A stretch of 64,000 bases of DNA from Pandoraea oxalativorans (GCF_000972785.3 NZ_CP011253.3:1798001-1862000), one strand, 5' to 3'; positions 28,038-38,031 are shown, numbered from the stretch's first letter. Numbers and translations are program-made. The notes: generated by a model from the letters alone, not told the origin.

Positions 28038-28679
28038 ATGGTTCGTTCCGCACGTGAGCGTGTACCGCTGAAAATCGGTGCAGAAGCGCGTCGCGCCTCC
28101 GGTATGCGCGCCGAGCAGGTGCTCGCCCCGGTAACCGAGGTGCCCGACGATCTCGTCGAGCTGGGTTATATCGGCGATGCCTACGGGATTCGCGGCTGGA
28201 TCAAGGTGCAGCCGCACACGGGTGACGGCGAAGGTCTGTTATCCGCAGATTGCTGGTATTTCCGTCGTCCCGGCGAGTCGGCCTACACCAAGGCCAGCGT
28301 GCTGCACAGCCGGGGGCATTCGGGAACGGTTGTCGCGCAATTGTGCGGCAGCGAGAGCCGGACATCCGCTGAGGCGCTCAAAGGCCTTCAGGTCTGGGTA
28401 CCGCGCAGTGCATTCCCATCGGCCGGCGAAGACGAGTTTTACTGGGTCGACTTGATCGGCGCCCAGGTGACGAATTTGCAGGATGAGTCGCTCGGCAAGG
28501 TTGTCGGTTTGCTGGACAACGGCGTACACACCGTTTTGCGCGTGATGTACGACGTGCCCGCTACCGATGGCAATCCGGCGAAGACCGCTGAGCGGTTGAT
28601 CCCGTTTGTTGGCCAGTACGTACAGACCGTCGACACCGAGGCGGGACGCATTGTGGCTGACTGGGGTCTCGATTATTGA
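28038..28679 (+). CDS. rimM: Ribosome maturation factor RimM
   Basis: 213 aa. The N-terminal RimM beta-barrel starts at about residue 40 (LVELGYIGDAYGIRGWIKVQ), and a PRC-barrel domain follows (DEFYWVDLIGAQVTN, about 134-148). It binds S19 and helps mature the 30S head. The first 35 residues are an extra basic N-terminal stretch; ATG 28038 has an AAGG site, but a shorter start (inner ATG at residue 23) cannot be excluded. Second gene of the rpsP operon. Confidence 0.94.
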   Translation: MVRSARERVPLKIGAEARRASGMRAEQVLAPVTEVPDDLVELGYIGDAYGIRGWIKVQPHTGDGEGLLSADCWYFRRPGESAYTKASVLHSRGHSGTVVAQLCGSESRTSAEALKGLQVWVPRSAFPSAGEDEFYWVDLIGAQVTNLQDESLGKVVGLLDNGVHTVLRVMYDVPATDGNPAKTAERLIPFVGQYVQTVDTEAGRIVADWGLDY

Positions 28680-28739
28680 GATACCGATTGACCGCCTGGT
28701 CGTTATTGCGTCCGGGCACCTCTGGACGGAACCGGTCTG

Positions 28740-29510
28740 ATGCAGTTTGACGTCGTCACGCTCTTTCCCGAGATGTTTCGGGCACTGACCGACTGGGGCG
28801 TCACCAGCCGGGCGCTGAAGCAGTCGCGCTACGGTCTGCGGTTTTGGAATCCGCGTGACTTCACGCATAACAATTACCGCACGATCGACGATCGCCCTTA
28901 CGGCGGTGGTCCGGGCATGGTGATGCTGGCCAAGCCGCTGGATGATGCGATTGCCGCCGCAAAGGCCGCTCAGGCGCAGGCTGGCGTGCCGCGCGGTCGC
29001 GTATTGCTGATGTCGCCGCAAGGTAAGCCGTTGACGCATCGTCGAGTGGTCGAGTTGCGTGAGCAGGAACAAGGCTTGATTCTGCTCTGCGGCCGTTATG
29101 AGGCGATCGATCAGCGCTTGATCGATCGCGTTGTCGACGAGGAAGTCAGCGTCGGCGATTTTGTGCTGTCGGGTGGGGAGTTGCCTGCCATGGCACTGAT
29201 GGATTCGCTGATCCGGTTGCTGCCGGGTGCGCTGAACGACGACCAGTCGGCAGAGCAAGACAGCTTTGTGAATGGCTTGCTGGATTGCCCGCACTACACG
29301 CGGCCTGAAGAATACGAGGGCGTGCGCGTGCCCGATGTGCTGTTGGGCGGGCATCACGCAGAGATTGAAAAGTGGCGACGCCGTGAGGCGTTGGCCAATA
29401 CATGGCACAAGCGTCCCGATCTGATCGAGAGTGCGCGTGCCAACGGATTGCTCAGCCGTGCCGACGAGGCGTGGCTGACAAGCCTGCGGGCCGATACGTC
29501 GGCCAAGTAG
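28740..29510 (+). CDS. trmD: tRNA (guanine-37-N1)-methyltransferase
   Basis: 256 aa. It methylates G37 next to the anticodon with SAM, preventing +1 frameshifting. It opens with [13 protein letters not shown]. The trefoil-knot SAM site is represented by [12 protein letters not shown] (about 117-128) and [16 protein letters not shown] (about 140-155). Between rimM and rplS in the usual order, with about 60 bp to the preceding gene. Confidence 0.96.
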   Translation: MQFDVVTLFPEMFRALTDWGVTSRALKQSRYGLRFWNPRDFTHNNYRTIDDRPYGGGPGMVMLAKPLDDAIAAAKAAQAQAGVPRGRVLLMSPQGKPLTHRRVVELREQEQGLILLCGRYEAIDQRLIDRVVDEEVSVGDFVLSGGELPAMALMDSLIRLLPGALNDDQSAEQDSFVNGLLDCPHYTRPEEYEGVRVPDVLLGGHHAEIEKWRRREALANTWHKRPDLIESARANGLLSRADEAWLTSLRADTSAK

Positions 29511-29613
29511 GCAGCGGATGTCGTCATGGGGACGGCATTCGGTTTGAACCCATCCTCTGTCGGGGCCGGCTCGCCGGTATATAACGCCGACACGATGGCA
29601 CAAGGAGTGGTAA

Positions 29614-30003
29614 ATGAATCTGATCGCTAAGATCGAGCAGGAAGAAATCGCGCGTTTGACCGCGAACAAAACGATCCCCGAATTCGCCCCGGGCGACACC
29701 GTGATCGTTAACGTGAACGTGGTTGAAGGTACCCGCAAGCGTGTTCAGGCTTACGAAGGCGTTGTGATCGCCAAGCGTAACCGTGGTCTGAACTCGGGCT
29801 TCATCGTTCGTAAGATTTCGTCGGGTGAAGGCGTTGAGCGTACGTTCCAGACGTACTCGCCGCTGATCGCCAGCATCGAAGTCAAGCGTCGTGGTGACGT
29901 TCGTCGCGCTAAGCTGTACTACCTGCGTGAGCGTTCGGGTAAGTCGGCACGTATCAAGGAAAAGCTCACGTTCAAGAGCAAGACCGTCGCTGCTGCCGAG
30001 TAA
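29614..30003 (+). CDS. rplS: 50S ribosomal protein L19
   Basis: 129 aa. The L19 pattern [20 protein letters not shown] (about 22-41) and the [20 protein letters not shown] segment are intact. L19 sits at the 30S-50S interface. It follows AAGGAGTGGTAA. Last gene of the operon, with a terminator 60 bp downstream. Confidence 0.97.
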   Translation: MNLIAKIEQEEIARLTANKTIPEFAPGDTVIVNVNVVEGTRKRVQAYEGVVIAKRNRGLNSGFIVRKISSGEGVERTFQTYSPLIASIEVKRRGDVRRAKLYYLRERSGKSARIKEKLTFKSKTVAAAE

Positions 30004-30061
30004 GTCGGACGCCGCTTCGCCTGGCGACCTCGTGGCCGGGCGCAGCAAAGCCGCATGGAAA

Positions 30062-30085
30062 AAGCACCCCTCGGGGTGCTTTTTT
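30062..30085 (+). terminator. Terminator of the rpsP-rplS operon
   Basis: Stem GCACCC/GGGTGC (30064-30069 with 30074-30079) with a CTCG loop is followed by six T. Confidence 0.88.
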
Positions 30086-30234
30086 CGTTTCAGCGCGGCG
30101 CGTCGATTCAAATGCGGCGCTGCGTCATAACGCCGGTATGCCGCGAATTGCCGGGGGAATGGCATTTTCTTCGTGCGCACGCATTTTGCGCATCCTCGCT
30201 AAAATAGCGAAATTCTTCATCTCCAAAGGTCTAC

Positions 30235-30918
30235 GTGGCGCCACCTCTCATCCTGCATCCTGAAGCCTTACCCATCGTCTCGACGGGGGAAGGGGAGCCG
30301 GTGCCGGCAGAGCGGTTGACCCCCTCGGCGTTACGCGACCGTCTTGCCCGACCGCCAATCTGGACGCCCGAGTCGGGTGTCGGCGATCTGGTGCCCCCCA
30401 CGATGTTCACGCCAAGAGCCGCGGCAGTGCTGGTGCCATTGGTAATGCACCCGCACGGCACCACCGTGTTGCTCACGAAGCGCACGCAGCATTTGAGTAC
30501 GCACGCCGGCCAAGTCAGTTTTCCGGGCGGGAGCCGCGAACCGGACGATCCGACGCCGATTGCGACCGCGTTGCGCGAATCGCGCGAGGAAATCGGGCTG
30601 GACGCCGGTGCCGTCGAGGTCATCGGCAGCTTGCCGGATTATGTGACGGGTACGGGATTTCGCGTCGCGCCGGTCGTCGGCCTGGTCAAGCCGCCATTCG
30701 ATCTGGTCGCAGATACGGGCGAGGTGGACGAAATCTTCGAAGTGCCGCTCGATTTCCTGATGAATCCTGCCCACCATCAGATTCGCGTCTTCAACTACCA
30801 GGTCGGCGAGCGTCGTTTTTATGCGATGCCCTATCCGAAGGCAGCAGGCGGCGAGTATTTCATCTGGGGCGCGACGGCGGGTATGCTCAGAAATTTCTAT
30901 CGACTTCTGCGGGCCTAA
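30235..30918 (+). CDS. CoA pyrophosphatase, Nudix family (NudL-like)
   Basis: 227 aa from GTG 30235 (AAAGG site). The family-specific stretch LLTKRTQHLSTHAGQVSFPGG (about 79-99) runs into a Nudix box, G...ALRESREEIGL (about 99-122), with the catalytic glutamates present. It cleaves CoA to 4'-phosphopantetheine and adenosine 3',5'-bisphosphate. Placed between rplS and a CobD/CbiB-like gene as in related Burkholderiales. It has a short triple repeat right after its stop. Confidence 0.9.
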   Translation: MAPPLILHPEALPIVSTGEGEPVPAERLTPSALRDRLARPPIWTPESGVGDLVPPTMFTPRAAAVLVPLVMHPHGTTVLLTKRTQHLSTHAGQVSFPGGSREPDDPTPIATALRESREEIGLDAGAVEVIGSLPDYVTGTGFRVAPVVGLVKPPFDLVADTGEVDEIFEVPLDFLMNPAHHQIRVFNYQVGERRFYAMPYPKAAGGEYFIWGATAGMLRNFYRLLRA

Positions 30919-30921
30919 CTA

Positions 30922-30957
30922 CGGACCCACCCGCGGACCCACCTGCGGACCTGACTG
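30922..30957. repeat. Three 12-bp tandem repeats after the Nudix gene
   Basis: CGGACCCACCCG, CGGACCCACCTG and CGGACCTGACTG lie back to back, starting 4 bp after the stop codon. The units differ by one to a few bases. It may vary in copy number between strains. Confidence 0.6.
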
Positions 30958-31101
30958 CGGGCGTCGTGCGAAAGTCGATTCGATTCTGCAGATTGCCTGC
31001 TTGAATTGACAGGCAAGTGCGTCGCGAAGGCACGCGGGGCGGGCATTTGCGAGAAGCTGTGCTATCGTTACACCATTCCGTCCGGTGATCTGATCGCACG
31101 C

Positions 31102-32040
31102 ATGACATTCTTCTCGGTACTCCTCGCGCTGATCTTTGAGCAGGTGCGTGCCCTCTCCACGCAAAACCCGATCTACAACCTGATCCGCTCTCATGCGACC
31201 CATACCTCGCAGTCGTTCGACGCTGGGCAGCCACGCCATGGTGTCCTCGCGTGGCTGGTCGTCGTAGTGCCATTCGTCCTGGTTGTCGGCGTCGTCTATT
31301 ACCTGCTCATGCGGGTCAATATTTTCCTTGGCTTCGCCTGGAACGTGCTCATCGTCTACCTGACGATGGGGTTTCGGCAGTTCAGCCACTATTTCACCGA
31401 TATCCATGTCGCGTTGAATAACGACAACGTCAACGAAGCGCGCGAAATTTTGCGTCAATGGATTGGCATCGACACCGTCGATATGCCGGTGGACGAGATT
31501 GTGCGTCACACGCTGCTGCATGCTGTGATTGCCTCGCATCGTCACGTGTTCGGTGTGTTTTTCTGGTTCCTGATGCCTGTGGGCCCGGCCGGAGCGGTGC
31601 TGTATCGTCTCGCCGAATATCTCTCGCGCCGCTGGACGGAAGCGGCACCCGACCGTAGCCCGGCCTTCGGTGCGTTTGCGCGCAAGGCGTTCTATGTGAT
31701 CGACTGGGTGCCGGCGCGTCTGACGGCCATCGGCTTCGCGATTGTCGGTAACTTCGAGGATGCCATCTACGCGTGGCGTCACTATGCCAAGCAGTGGCCG
31801 AACGAGAACGAAGGCATTTTGCTGGCGGCAGGTAGCGGTGCGCTCGGCGCACGATTGACTGGCCCGCTCGCGGAGGTCTCCAGTGTCGATGCACTCAACC
31901 AGGGGGATGACGCCGTTCTGCCGGTCGGCGGCGAATGCACGCCGCGGACCTTGCAGGCGGCCGTTGGACTGGTCTGGCGAGCCGTGTTGCTGTGGATGCT
32001 GTTGTTGCTTCTGCTGACGCTCGCAGTATGGCTGGGCTGA
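31102..32040 (+). CDS. CobD/CbiB-family integral membrane protein
   Basis: About 312 aa from ATG 31102. Four or five hydrophobic helices, with a family segment TDIHVALNNDNVNEAREILRQWIG (about 95-118) and HAVIASHRHVFGVFFWFLMPVGPAGAVLYR (139-168). True CobD/CbiB makes adenosylcobinamide phosphate. No other cobalamin gene is near, and this stand-alone betaproteobacterial version is regularly beside the Nudix gene, so a B12 role is unproven. A terminator follows 51 bp after the stop. Confidence 0.85.
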   Translation: MTFFSVLLALIFEQVRALSTQNPIYNLIRSHATHTSQSFDAGQPRHGVLAWLVVVVPFVLVVGVVYYLLMRVNIFLGFAWNVLIVYLTMGFRQFSHYFTDIHVALNNDNVNEAREILRQWIGIDTVDMPVDEIVRHTLLHAVIASHRHVFGVFFWFLMPVGPAGAVLYRLAEYLSRRWTEAAPDRSPAFGAFARKAFYVIDWVPARLTAIGFAIVGNFEDAIYAWRHYAKQWPNENEGILLAAGSGALGARLTGPLAEVSSVDALNQGDDAVLPVGGECTPRTLQAAVGLVWRAVLLWMLLLLLLTLAVWLG

Positions 32041-32090
32041 TTGCGGCGATTGCGCTGACGGTTGGGCGCGAATCGCGATAGCGCAAAAGA

Positions 32091-32116
32091 AAACCCCGCA
32101 AAGACGGGGTTTTTTG
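32091..32116 (+). terminator. Terminator after the CobD/CbiB-like gene
   Basis: AAACCCCG (32091-32098) pairs with CGGGGTTT (32105-32112) across a 6-nt loop and runs into T6. It lies between convergent genes (rsgA follows on the minus strand). Confidence 0.88.
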
Positions 32117-32150
32117 TTGCTGCGAGGACGACGTGCGTCGGCACGCCGTC

Positions 32151-33092
32151 CTAATAGGGGATCTGCTGCTCCGACTCGTGAACGAGTTGCGCATAGAGCG
32201 CGTGACGCTGACGAGAAATGCGCCCGTGCTCCACGGCTTCGAGAATCGCACAGCCCGGTTCTTTCAAGTGATGGCAGTTGTAGAACCGGCACCCGGTGAG
32301 CAGCGGACGAAACTCGGGAAATGCACGTTCAAGCGCCCCTTCCTTCAGGTGATGCAACCCAAACTCCTGAAACCCCGGCGAGTCGATCAGTAATCCGCCT
32401 TCGGGTAGATGGAAGATCCGCGTGAACGTCGTCGTGTGCTTACCCGAGTTCAACACCGTGGAGATTTCGCGCGTCGCAGCGTCTGCATTGGGGACGACGA
32501 GGTTCACCAGACTCGACTTCCCCATGCCGGACTGGCCGAGCAGCAACGACGACTGATGGGCCAGCCGTGGCAAGAGTAGCGCGGTAGCGGCGTCGGGGGC
32601 AGCGCGAACGGAGAGTTCGAGCACTTCGTAGCCAAGCGCGCGATACGGCGCAAGACGTTCCCGCGCGGCGGGCAGTGCCGCCGTGACGTCGGTCTTGTTC
32701 AGCACGATAAGCGGACGCAATTCGTTCGCCTCGGCCGCCACGAGCGCGCGCCCGAGCAGGTCTTCGCTGAAATAGGGCTCCGTCGCCAGCATGATCACCA
32801 ACTGGTCGATGTTGGCCGCAAACAACTTGCTTTTGAACTGGTCCGAGCGGTAGAGCAGATTGCGACGCGGCAGAATCTCCTCGATGACACCTTGATCGCC
32901 CGTGCGCGCCCACGCCACCTCATCACCGACGGCGATCTCGCTCTTCTTGCCGCGCGGGAAACACAGCACCGTTTCCCCATCGTCGGCTTCGACAACGTAG
33001 TGGCGGCCGTGCGCTGCGGCAACACGGCCGTGGCGTCGTTCCTGCGTCGTCGTCTCGATGGGCGCAGCCTTACCTTTCACGCCGCGCTTCAT
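32151..33092 (-). CDS. rsgA: Ribosome small-subunit-dependent GTPase A
   Basis: 313 aa. An N-terminal OB fold is followed by the circularly permuted GTPase order: NKTDV (G4) comes before the P-loop [13 protein letters not shown] and the G3 [10 protein letters not shown]. The C-terminal zinc site [14 protein letters not shown] is complete. It acts late in 30S maturation. The start overlaps the stop of the upstream M48 protease gene by 4 bp (ATGA), so the two are translationally coupled. Confidence 0.95.
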   Translation of the reverse strand: MKRGVKGKAAPIETTTQERRHGRVAAAHGRHYVVEADDGETVLCFPRGKKSEIAVGDEVAWARTGDQGVIEEILPRRNLLYRSDQFKSKLFAANIDQLVIMLATEPYFSEDLLGRALVAAEANELRPLIVLNKTDVTAALPAARERLAPYRALGYEVLELSVRAAPDAATALLLPRLAHQSSLLLGQSGMGKSSLVNLVVPNADAATREISTVLNSGKHTTTFTRIFHLPEGGLLIDSPGFQEFGLHHLKEGALERAFPEFRPLLTGCRFYNCHHLKEPGCAILEAVEHGRISRQRHALYAQLVHESEQQIPY

Positions 33093-34336
33093 GCATGCCC
33101 CAGCAAACGGTCGATGCGTTGCGACGCCGGAGGATGCGAGTAGTAAAACGCTGTGTAGACGGGGTCTGGCGTGAGCGTCGATGCGTTGTCCTGATACAGC
33201 TTCACGAGGGCATTGACCAGATCGCCTGCTTGCGTTTGGCTCGCGGCGAAGGCGTCCGCCTCGAACTCATGCTTGCGCGACGTCAGGCTGTTCAGCGGAC
33301 TGGCAAAGAATCCGAATACAGGCAACACAAGGAAAAACAGCACAAGCGCGAGCGCATTGTTGCTGCCGGTCATCGACGGCATGACGCCCAGTTCGGTGTA
33401 GAACCATGTGCGTCCGATCAGCCAGCCGAGTAGCGCCAGGAAGGCAAGCGACAACGCGAAAGCGACGACCAGGCGCTTGGTGATGTGACGACGCTTGAAG
33501 TGCCCCAGTTCGTGCGCGAGGACGGCTTCGATTTCGGCGGGCGAGAGACGCTCGATCAGCGTGTCGAAGAAAACGATGCGCTTGGCGCGGCCAAAGCCGC
33601 TGAAATAGGCGTTGCCGTGCGCGGAACGCTTCGAGCCGTCCATCACAAAAAGACCGCGTGCAGCAAAACCGCAGCGCTGCATCAGCCCTTCGATACGTTG
33701 AGCCAGTGAGGCATCGGACAGCGGTTCGAATTTATTGAATATCGGCGCGATCACGTGAGGGAAGATGAACTGGACGAACAAATTGAACGCAACCCAGACA
33801 ACCCACGTGTACAGCCACCACAAGGGGCCGGCGCGGTCCATCAGCCACAGCACCACGAACAGTAGCGGCAATCCCAGCGCCACACCCACAGCGGTGCCCT
33901 TGACCATATCCGCAATGAACAGCCCGAGCGACATACGGTTGAAGCCGAAACGTTGCTCGATGACGAATTGACGAATGTAGGTGAAGGGCAGGTCGACGAT
34001 GCCCGAGATGAGCAGCACGGCCGCGATCAGGGCGATTTGACCGACGTAGCCTTCGCCAAGCCATTCGGAGATGCCGATGTGCAGCAGATTCAGTCCGCCG
34101 AGCAATGTAAAGGCGACCAGCAGCACCGCCTGCGCGAAGATCTCCGCCATGCCGAGGCGCGTGCGGGCGACGGTGTAATCGGCCGCACGCTGATGATCGG
34201 TCAGCGTGATCGTATCGGCGAAGCGCTCGGGGACGGCGGCCCGATGCGCGACCACGTAGCGGACTTGCCGGGCCGCCAGCCAGAGCTTGGTCATGACCAT
34301 CGCCAGCAGGAAGATCACGAAGAGATAAGTGAACAT
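33089..34336 (-). CDS. M48-family integral membrane metalloprotease (Ste24-like)
   Basis: About 416 aa. Several N-terminal membrane helices form the CAAX prenyl protease N-terminal part. The zinc motif HELGH ([10 protein letters not shown], at about residues 280-289) and a downstream EADAFA glutamate complete the catalytic set. ATG 34336 begins the first membrane helix ([14 protein letters not shown]). The family clears abnormal membrane proteins; the natural substrate is unknown. The gene is divergent from orn (about 100 bp) and overlaps rsgA by 4 bp. Confidence 0.9.
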   Translation of the reverse strand: MFTYLFVIFLLAMVMTKLWLAARQVRYVVAHRAAVPERFADTITLTDHQRAADYTVARTRLGMAEIFAQAVLLVAFTLLGGLNLLHIGISEWLGEGYVGQIALIAAVLLISGIVDLPFTYIRQFVIEQRFGFNRMSLGLFIADMVKGTAVGVALGLPLLFVVLWLMDRAGPLWWLYTWVVWVAFNLFVQFIFPHVIAPIFNKFEPLSDASLAQRIEGLMQRCGFAARGLFVMDGSKRSAHGNAYFSGFGRAKRIVFFDTLIERLSPAEIEAVLAHELGHFKRRHITKRLVVAFALSLAFLALLGWLIGRTWFYTELGVMPSMTGSNNALALVLFFLVLPVFGFFASPLNSLTSRKHEFEADAFAASQTQAGDLVNALVKLYQDNASTLTPDPVYTAFYYSHPPASQRIDRLLGHA

Positions 34337-34438
34337 GCGCTTAAGAAGAATCTGAAGTATGCGAGAATTATAAGTTCTTTCGACCGGCGGGGCGCCGTGC
34401 CGGTCGCCATCCGATGCGATTTCCAGAGTCTTCCGATC

Positions 34439-35056
34439 ATGTCCTCCATTCCATCCCAAAATCCCACGCCTGCCGACGCGGAGAAGACGCTCGCGCGCGC
34501 CGAATTCAATTTGGTCTGGCTCGACATGGAAATGACCGGTTTGCAGCCTGATAGCGACCGCATTATCGAAGTGGCGGTCGTTGTCACCGACTCGGCGCTG
34601 ACGCGTCGTATCGAGGGCCCGGTCTTCGCCATCCACCAATCGGACGCCGTGCTCGACGGCATGGACGACTGGAACAAGTCGACCCATGGCCGCTCGGGAC
34701 TGATCGATCGTGTGAAGGCATCACCTGTGGACGAGGCGTCCGCCGAGACGCAACTGATCGAGTTTCTGAATCAGTATGTGCCGCCGAACAAGTCGCCGAT
34801 GTGCGGCAATTCGATTTGCCAGGATCGTCGTTTCATGGCGCGCTACATGCCCAAGCTCGAAGCGTTTTTCCACTACCGGAATCTGGACGTCAGCACGCTC
34901 AAGGAACTGTGCCGCCGCTGGGAGCCCTCGGTGTACAAGGGCTTCACCAAGCGTGCCGCGCATACGGCGCTGGCGGACATTCACGAGTCGATCGACGAAC
35001 TCGTGTACTACCGCGAGCACTTCCTGAAGACGTCGGTGCCCGGCGCTTCGGCCTGA
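34439..35056 (+). CDS. orn: Oligoribonuclease
   Basis: 205 aa from ATG 34439. A DEDDh exonuclease: the motif I acidic pair in [11 protein letters not shown] (about 25-35) and the final [15 protein letters not shown] with its catalytic histidine and aspartate are intact. It degrades 2-5-nt RNA, including pGpG, so it also completes c-di-GMP turnover (a GGDEF cyclase is 9 kb away). Start is at the ATG before [10 protein letters not shown]; the longer open frame overlaps the divergent protease gene. Confidence 0.95.
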   Translation: MSSIPSQNPTPADAEKTLARAEFNLVWLDMEMTGLQPDSDRIIEVAVVVTDSALTRRIEGPVFAIHQSDAVLDGMDDWNKSTHGRSGLIDRVKASPVDEASAETQLIEFLNQYVPPNKSPMCGNSICQDRRFMARYMPKLEAFFHYRNLDVSTLKELCRRWEPSVYKGFTKRAAHTALADIHESIDELVYYREHFLKTSVPGASA

Positions 35057-35076
35057 TTGGTGCAGTATCCAGACAC

Positions 35077-35108
35077 AAACGCCAGCGAATTCGCTGGCGT
35101 TTTGTTTT
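35077..35108 (+). terminator. Terminator of orn
   Basis: The perfect palindrome ACGCCAGCGAATTCGCTGGCGT (35079-35100) is followed by TTTGTTTT. It lies between convergent genes. Confidence 0.88.
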
Positions 35109-35153
35109 GACTCGCAGAAAGAAGGGGGAGGTCGCTCTGGCAGATTCCGCCGA

Positions 35154-35774
35154 TCAAGCGGATTTCGGCGCTCGAATCGCGTTCTTGGGGCGGAAAGCCT
35201 TGCAGACGGATTCGTTCGTCTCGATGTACGGACCGCCGATCAGATCGATGCAGTAGGGCACGGCTGCAAAGATGCCGGGGACGATCGACTTGCCATCGGC
35301 GTCGCGCAGACCTTCGAGCGTTTCCTTGATCGACTTCGGCTGACCAGGGAGATTGACGATGAGCGCGGCACGATCCGCCGTCTCACGAATCACGGCCACC
35401 TGACGGGACAGAATCGCCGTCGGCACAAAGCGCAGGCTGATCTGACGCATCTGTTCGCCGAATCCCGGCATTTCTTTGGTGCCCGCGCGCAACGTCGCTT
35501 CCGGCGTGACGTCGCGTCGCGCCGGACCCGTCCCTCCGGTGGTGAGCACCAGATCGCACTGCATCGTGTCGACGAGCTCGATCAACGTGGCGGTGATGCC
35601 CTCGGCATCGTCGGGGATCAGGCGTGTCTCGGTCACCCAGGGCGAGGTGAGCGCGCTGCCCAGCCAAGCCTGAAGGGCCGGAATGCCCTGATCCTCATAC
35701 GTGCCCTGGCTCGCCCGATCGCTAATCGAGACGAGACCTACGCGAAGTTCGTCCGGATGTGAGCGGGCGACCAT
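35154..35774 (-). CDS. mog: Molybdopterin adenylyltransferase
   Basis: 206 aa. It activates molybdopterin with ATP before molybdenum insertion. The MogA/MoaB fold is identified by LTTGGTGPARRDVTPEAT (about 80-97) and the early VSISDRASQGTYEDQG segment. ATG 35774 shares one base with the stop of the upstream yjgA-like gene (TGATG), so the two are coupled. A TTG at 35777 is the only longer start. The gene is convergent with orn. Confidence 0.92.
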   Translation of the reverse strand: MVARSHPDELRVGLVSISDRASQGTYEDQGIPALQAWLGSALTSPWVTETRLIPDDAEGITATLIELVDTMQCDLVLTTGGTGPARRDVTPEATLRAGTKEMPGFGEQMRQISLRFVPTAILSRQVAVIRETADRAALIVNLPGQPKSIKETLEGLRDADGKSIVPGIFAAVPYCIDLIGGPYIETNESVCKAFRPKNAIRAPKSA

Positions 35775-36379
35775 CAATAATCCTCACGGGTTGGGAATTC
35801 CGGCAGATCGTTTTCGGCATCGTCCGAAGTTTCGGCCGCAGTCGATCCCGTGCCGAGCAGATCCTTGAGGACCTGGAACAGTTCGCGGAAGGCCTTAGGC
35901 GGTTTTTGCGCTGCCTGTTCACGGCGCGCATTGCGAATGAGCGTGCGAAGCTGCTGGCCATCGGCATCCGGGTGCTGGGTAAGCAGCTCGGTCAGTGCCT
36001 CGTCCTTGGCCAGCAAGCGTTCGCGCCAGCGTTCCAGGGCGTGCAGTTTGGCCGTTTCCGCCTTCGAGACGCCCTTGATCACGTCGAGCGCGCGTTGAAT
36101 GGCCTCGATTTCCTGCTCATCGAGCGTGCGCATTTGCTTGCCCACGTACTGCATTTGACGGCGTCGGCCTTCGTGGGCGGTGATCGTGCGGCAGTCCCGG
36201 ACGGCGCGTCCGAGGTTTTCGGGCATCGGCACGCGCGCGAGCGCGTCCTTGGCCAGGTTGACCAGTTCTTCACCCAGATCCTGCAGGGCATGCGACTCGC
36301 GCTTGCGCTGGGATTTGCTCGGGCCTTCGTCGGAAAGCTCGCTGTGGGCGATACGGTTAAAGCGATGAATGTGCGTCAT
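35774..36379 (-). CDS. yjgA: DUF615/YjgA family ribosome-associated protein
   Basis: 201 aa from ATG 36379. It carries the family features PSKSQRKRESHALQDLGEELV (about 20-40), a basic helical middle and the conserved GVSKAETAKLHALERWRERLL stretch. YjgA (DarP) associates with 50S precursors in Escherichia coli. The C-terminal 30 residues are acidic. It is followed directly by mog (1-bp overlap) and is divergent from pmbA, with about 115 bp between starts. Confidence 0.92.
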   Translation of the reverse strand: MTHIHRFNRIAHSELSDEGPSKSQRKRESHALQDLGEELVNLAKDALARVPMPENLGRAVRDCRTITAHEGRRRQMQYVGKQMRTLDEQEIEAIQRALDVIKGVSKAETAKLHALERWRERLLAKDEALTELLTQHPDADGQQLRTLIRNARREQAAQKPPKAFRELFQVLKDLLGTGSTAAETSDDAENDLPEFPTREDY

Positions 36380-36494
36380 AGGCGCTATTGTAACGCGACG
36401 CGCGGCGTCCAAATAGTTGCCGGACCTCTGCACGACGGCGTGCAACTCGCGCTAAGATGGCGATTCCTATTTAGCCACTGACCCAATCGCGCCG

Positions 36495-37853
36495 ATGTCC
36501 CAAGCGACCCAGCACTTCACGCATACCCAGGATCAACTCAAGGAAATCGTCAGCGACGTGTTGCAGTACGCCCGTTCGCTCGGCGCAACGGACGCTGCGG
36601 CGGAGATCTCCGAGGGCGACGGTCTGTCGGTCTCGGTGCGGCGCGGCAAGGTCGAAACCATCGAACGCAATCGCGACAAGCTGGTCGGCGTGACGGTTTT
36701 CATCGGCCAGCGCCGTGGTAACGCGAGCACGTCCGATTTCTCCCGCAAGGCGCTGCACGACACGGTCGATGCGGCCTACAACATCGCCCGTTTCACGGCG
36801 GAAGACGACTGCGCGGGGCTTGCGGAGTCCGAACTGCTTGAAATGCATCCGCAGGAACTGTCGCTCTTCCATCCGTGGGATATCACCGCCGACGAAGCGG
36901 TCGAGCTGGCCCGGCGCGCCGAGAAAGCGGCGCTCGACGTCAGCCCGTTGATCAAGAATTCCGAGGGCGCGGGTGTTTCCGCCCAGCATTCCCAATTCCT
37001 GCTCGGTACGACCCGCGGTTTCCTCGCCGGCTACCCGTATTCGCGCCATTACCTGTCCGTTTCGCCTATCGCGGGTTCGGGCAGCCATATGCAGCGCGAC
37101 GACTGGTATTCGTCGAAGCGCGCGGCCGGCGACCTGGCGTCGCCCGAGGCCGTCGGCCAATACGCGGCTGAGCGCGCACTGGCGCGCCTGCACGCTCGCA
37201 AGCTGTCGACGCGCAAGTGCGCGGTGCTGTTCGAAGCGCCGCTGGCGGCCGGGCTGCTCGGCGCATTCGTGCAAGGCGTCAGTGGCGGTGCGCTGTATCG
37301 CAAGGCGACGTTCCTCGTCGACACGTTGGGTAAGCCGGTGTTTGCCGATCACGTCGGTATCCATGAAGACCCGCACGTCCCGCGCGCCATGGGCAGCGCG
37401 CCGTACGACGAAGAGGGCGTCAAAACGCGTGCTCGCGACGTAGTCAGCGACGGCGTGGTGCAAGGCTACTTTCTGTCGACCTATTCGGCCCGAAAGCTCG
37501 GCATGCAGACGACGGGTAACGCAGGCGGGTCGCATAACCTGCGCATGTACAGCAAGCTCACGGCGCCGACGGACGACTTCCGCGCCATGCTGCGCAAGCT
37601 CGGCACCGGCCTGCTGGTGACCGAACTGATGGGGCAGGGCGTGAACTACGTGACGGGCGACTATTCGCGCGGCGCCTCCGGTTTCTGGGTCGAGAACGGG
37701 GAGATTCAGTACCCGGTCGAGGAAATTACGCTCGCAGGCAACCTGAACGACATGTTCCGACAGATCGTAGCCATCGGCGCGGACACGCTGGTGCGCGGCA
37801 CGAAGGAGGTCGGGTCAATCCTGATTGAACAAATGACCATCGCCGGTCATTGA
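36495..37853 (+). CDS. pmbA: Metalloprotease TldE/PmbA
   Basis: 452 aa, full length. It carries the PmbA pattern, including GTTRGFLAGYPYSRHYLSVS, RDVVSDGVVQGYFLSTYSARKLGMQTTGNAGG and the final GASGFWVENGEIQYPVEEIT. It lacks the HEXXXH metal motif of TldD, as expected for the TldE partner. TldD/TldE proteases process small peptides such as microcins and antitoxins. The partner tldD is not in the window. It is divergent from yjgA, the standard neighbour in proteobacteria. Confidence 0.94.
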   Translation: MSQATQHFTHTQDQLKEIVSDVLQYARSLGATDAAAEISEGDGLSVSVRRGKVETIERNRDKLVGVTVFIGQRRGNASTSDFSRKALHDTVDAAYNIARFTAEDDCAGLAESELLEMHPQELSLFHPWDITADEAVELARRAEKAALDVSPLIKNSEGAGVSAQHSQFLLGTTRGFLAGYPYSRHYLSVSPIAGSGSHMQRDDWYSSKRAAGDLASPEAVGQYAAERALARLHARKLSTRKCAVLFEAPLAAGLLGAFVQGVSGGALYRKATFLVDTLGKPVFADHVGIHEDPHVPRAMGSAPYDEEGVKTRARDVVSDGVVQGYFLSTYSARKLGMQTTGNAGGSHNLRMYSKLTAPTDDFRAMLRKLGTGLLVTELMGQGVNYVTGDYSRGASGFWVENGEIQYPVEEITLAGNLNDMFRQIVAIGADTLVRGTKEVGSILIEQMTIAGH

Positions 37854-37870
37854 TGCTGCCAAAATCCGTT

Positions 37871-37904
37871 ATGGCGCCACAAACGCGTTGCATTTGTGCG
37901 CCAT
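37871..37904. repeat. Imperfect inverted repeat after pmbA
   Basis: ATGGCG(C)CACAAA at 37871-37883 is matched by TTTGTGCGCCAT at 37893-37904, a 12-bp stem with one bulged base. There is no T-tract, so it is probably a 3'-end stabilising hairpin or weak terminator. Confidence 0.45.
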
Positions 37905-37965
37905 TGCGGGGTAAATGCTCAATTATCGTGTCCGTCGCAAGCCGTTTGCGATATCCTTAGGGGTT

Positions 37966-37987
37966 TTCTTAAGCCGTGGCTTAAGAA
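37966..37987. promoter_or_regulatory. Strong palindromic operator upstream of livJ
   Basis: TTCTTAAGCC-GT-GGCTTAAGAA has perfect 10-bp arms. It sits 85-106 bp before the livJ start, near the expected promoter. The long perfect symmetry indicates a dimeric regulator. Which protein binds is unknown. Confidence 0.6.
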
Positions 37988-38010
37988 CGGACACGGTAGT
38001 TAGGGTAATG

Positions 38011-38031
38011 GGCGCGCTCATAAGGCGCGCC
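38011..38031 (+). promoter_or_regulatory. Leader hairpin in the livJ 5' region
   Basis: GGCGCGC (38011-38017) pairs with GCGCGCC (38025-38031) across the loop TCATAAG, 41 bp before the livJ ATG. It could act as an attenuator or mRNA stabiliser. Confidence 0.45.
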
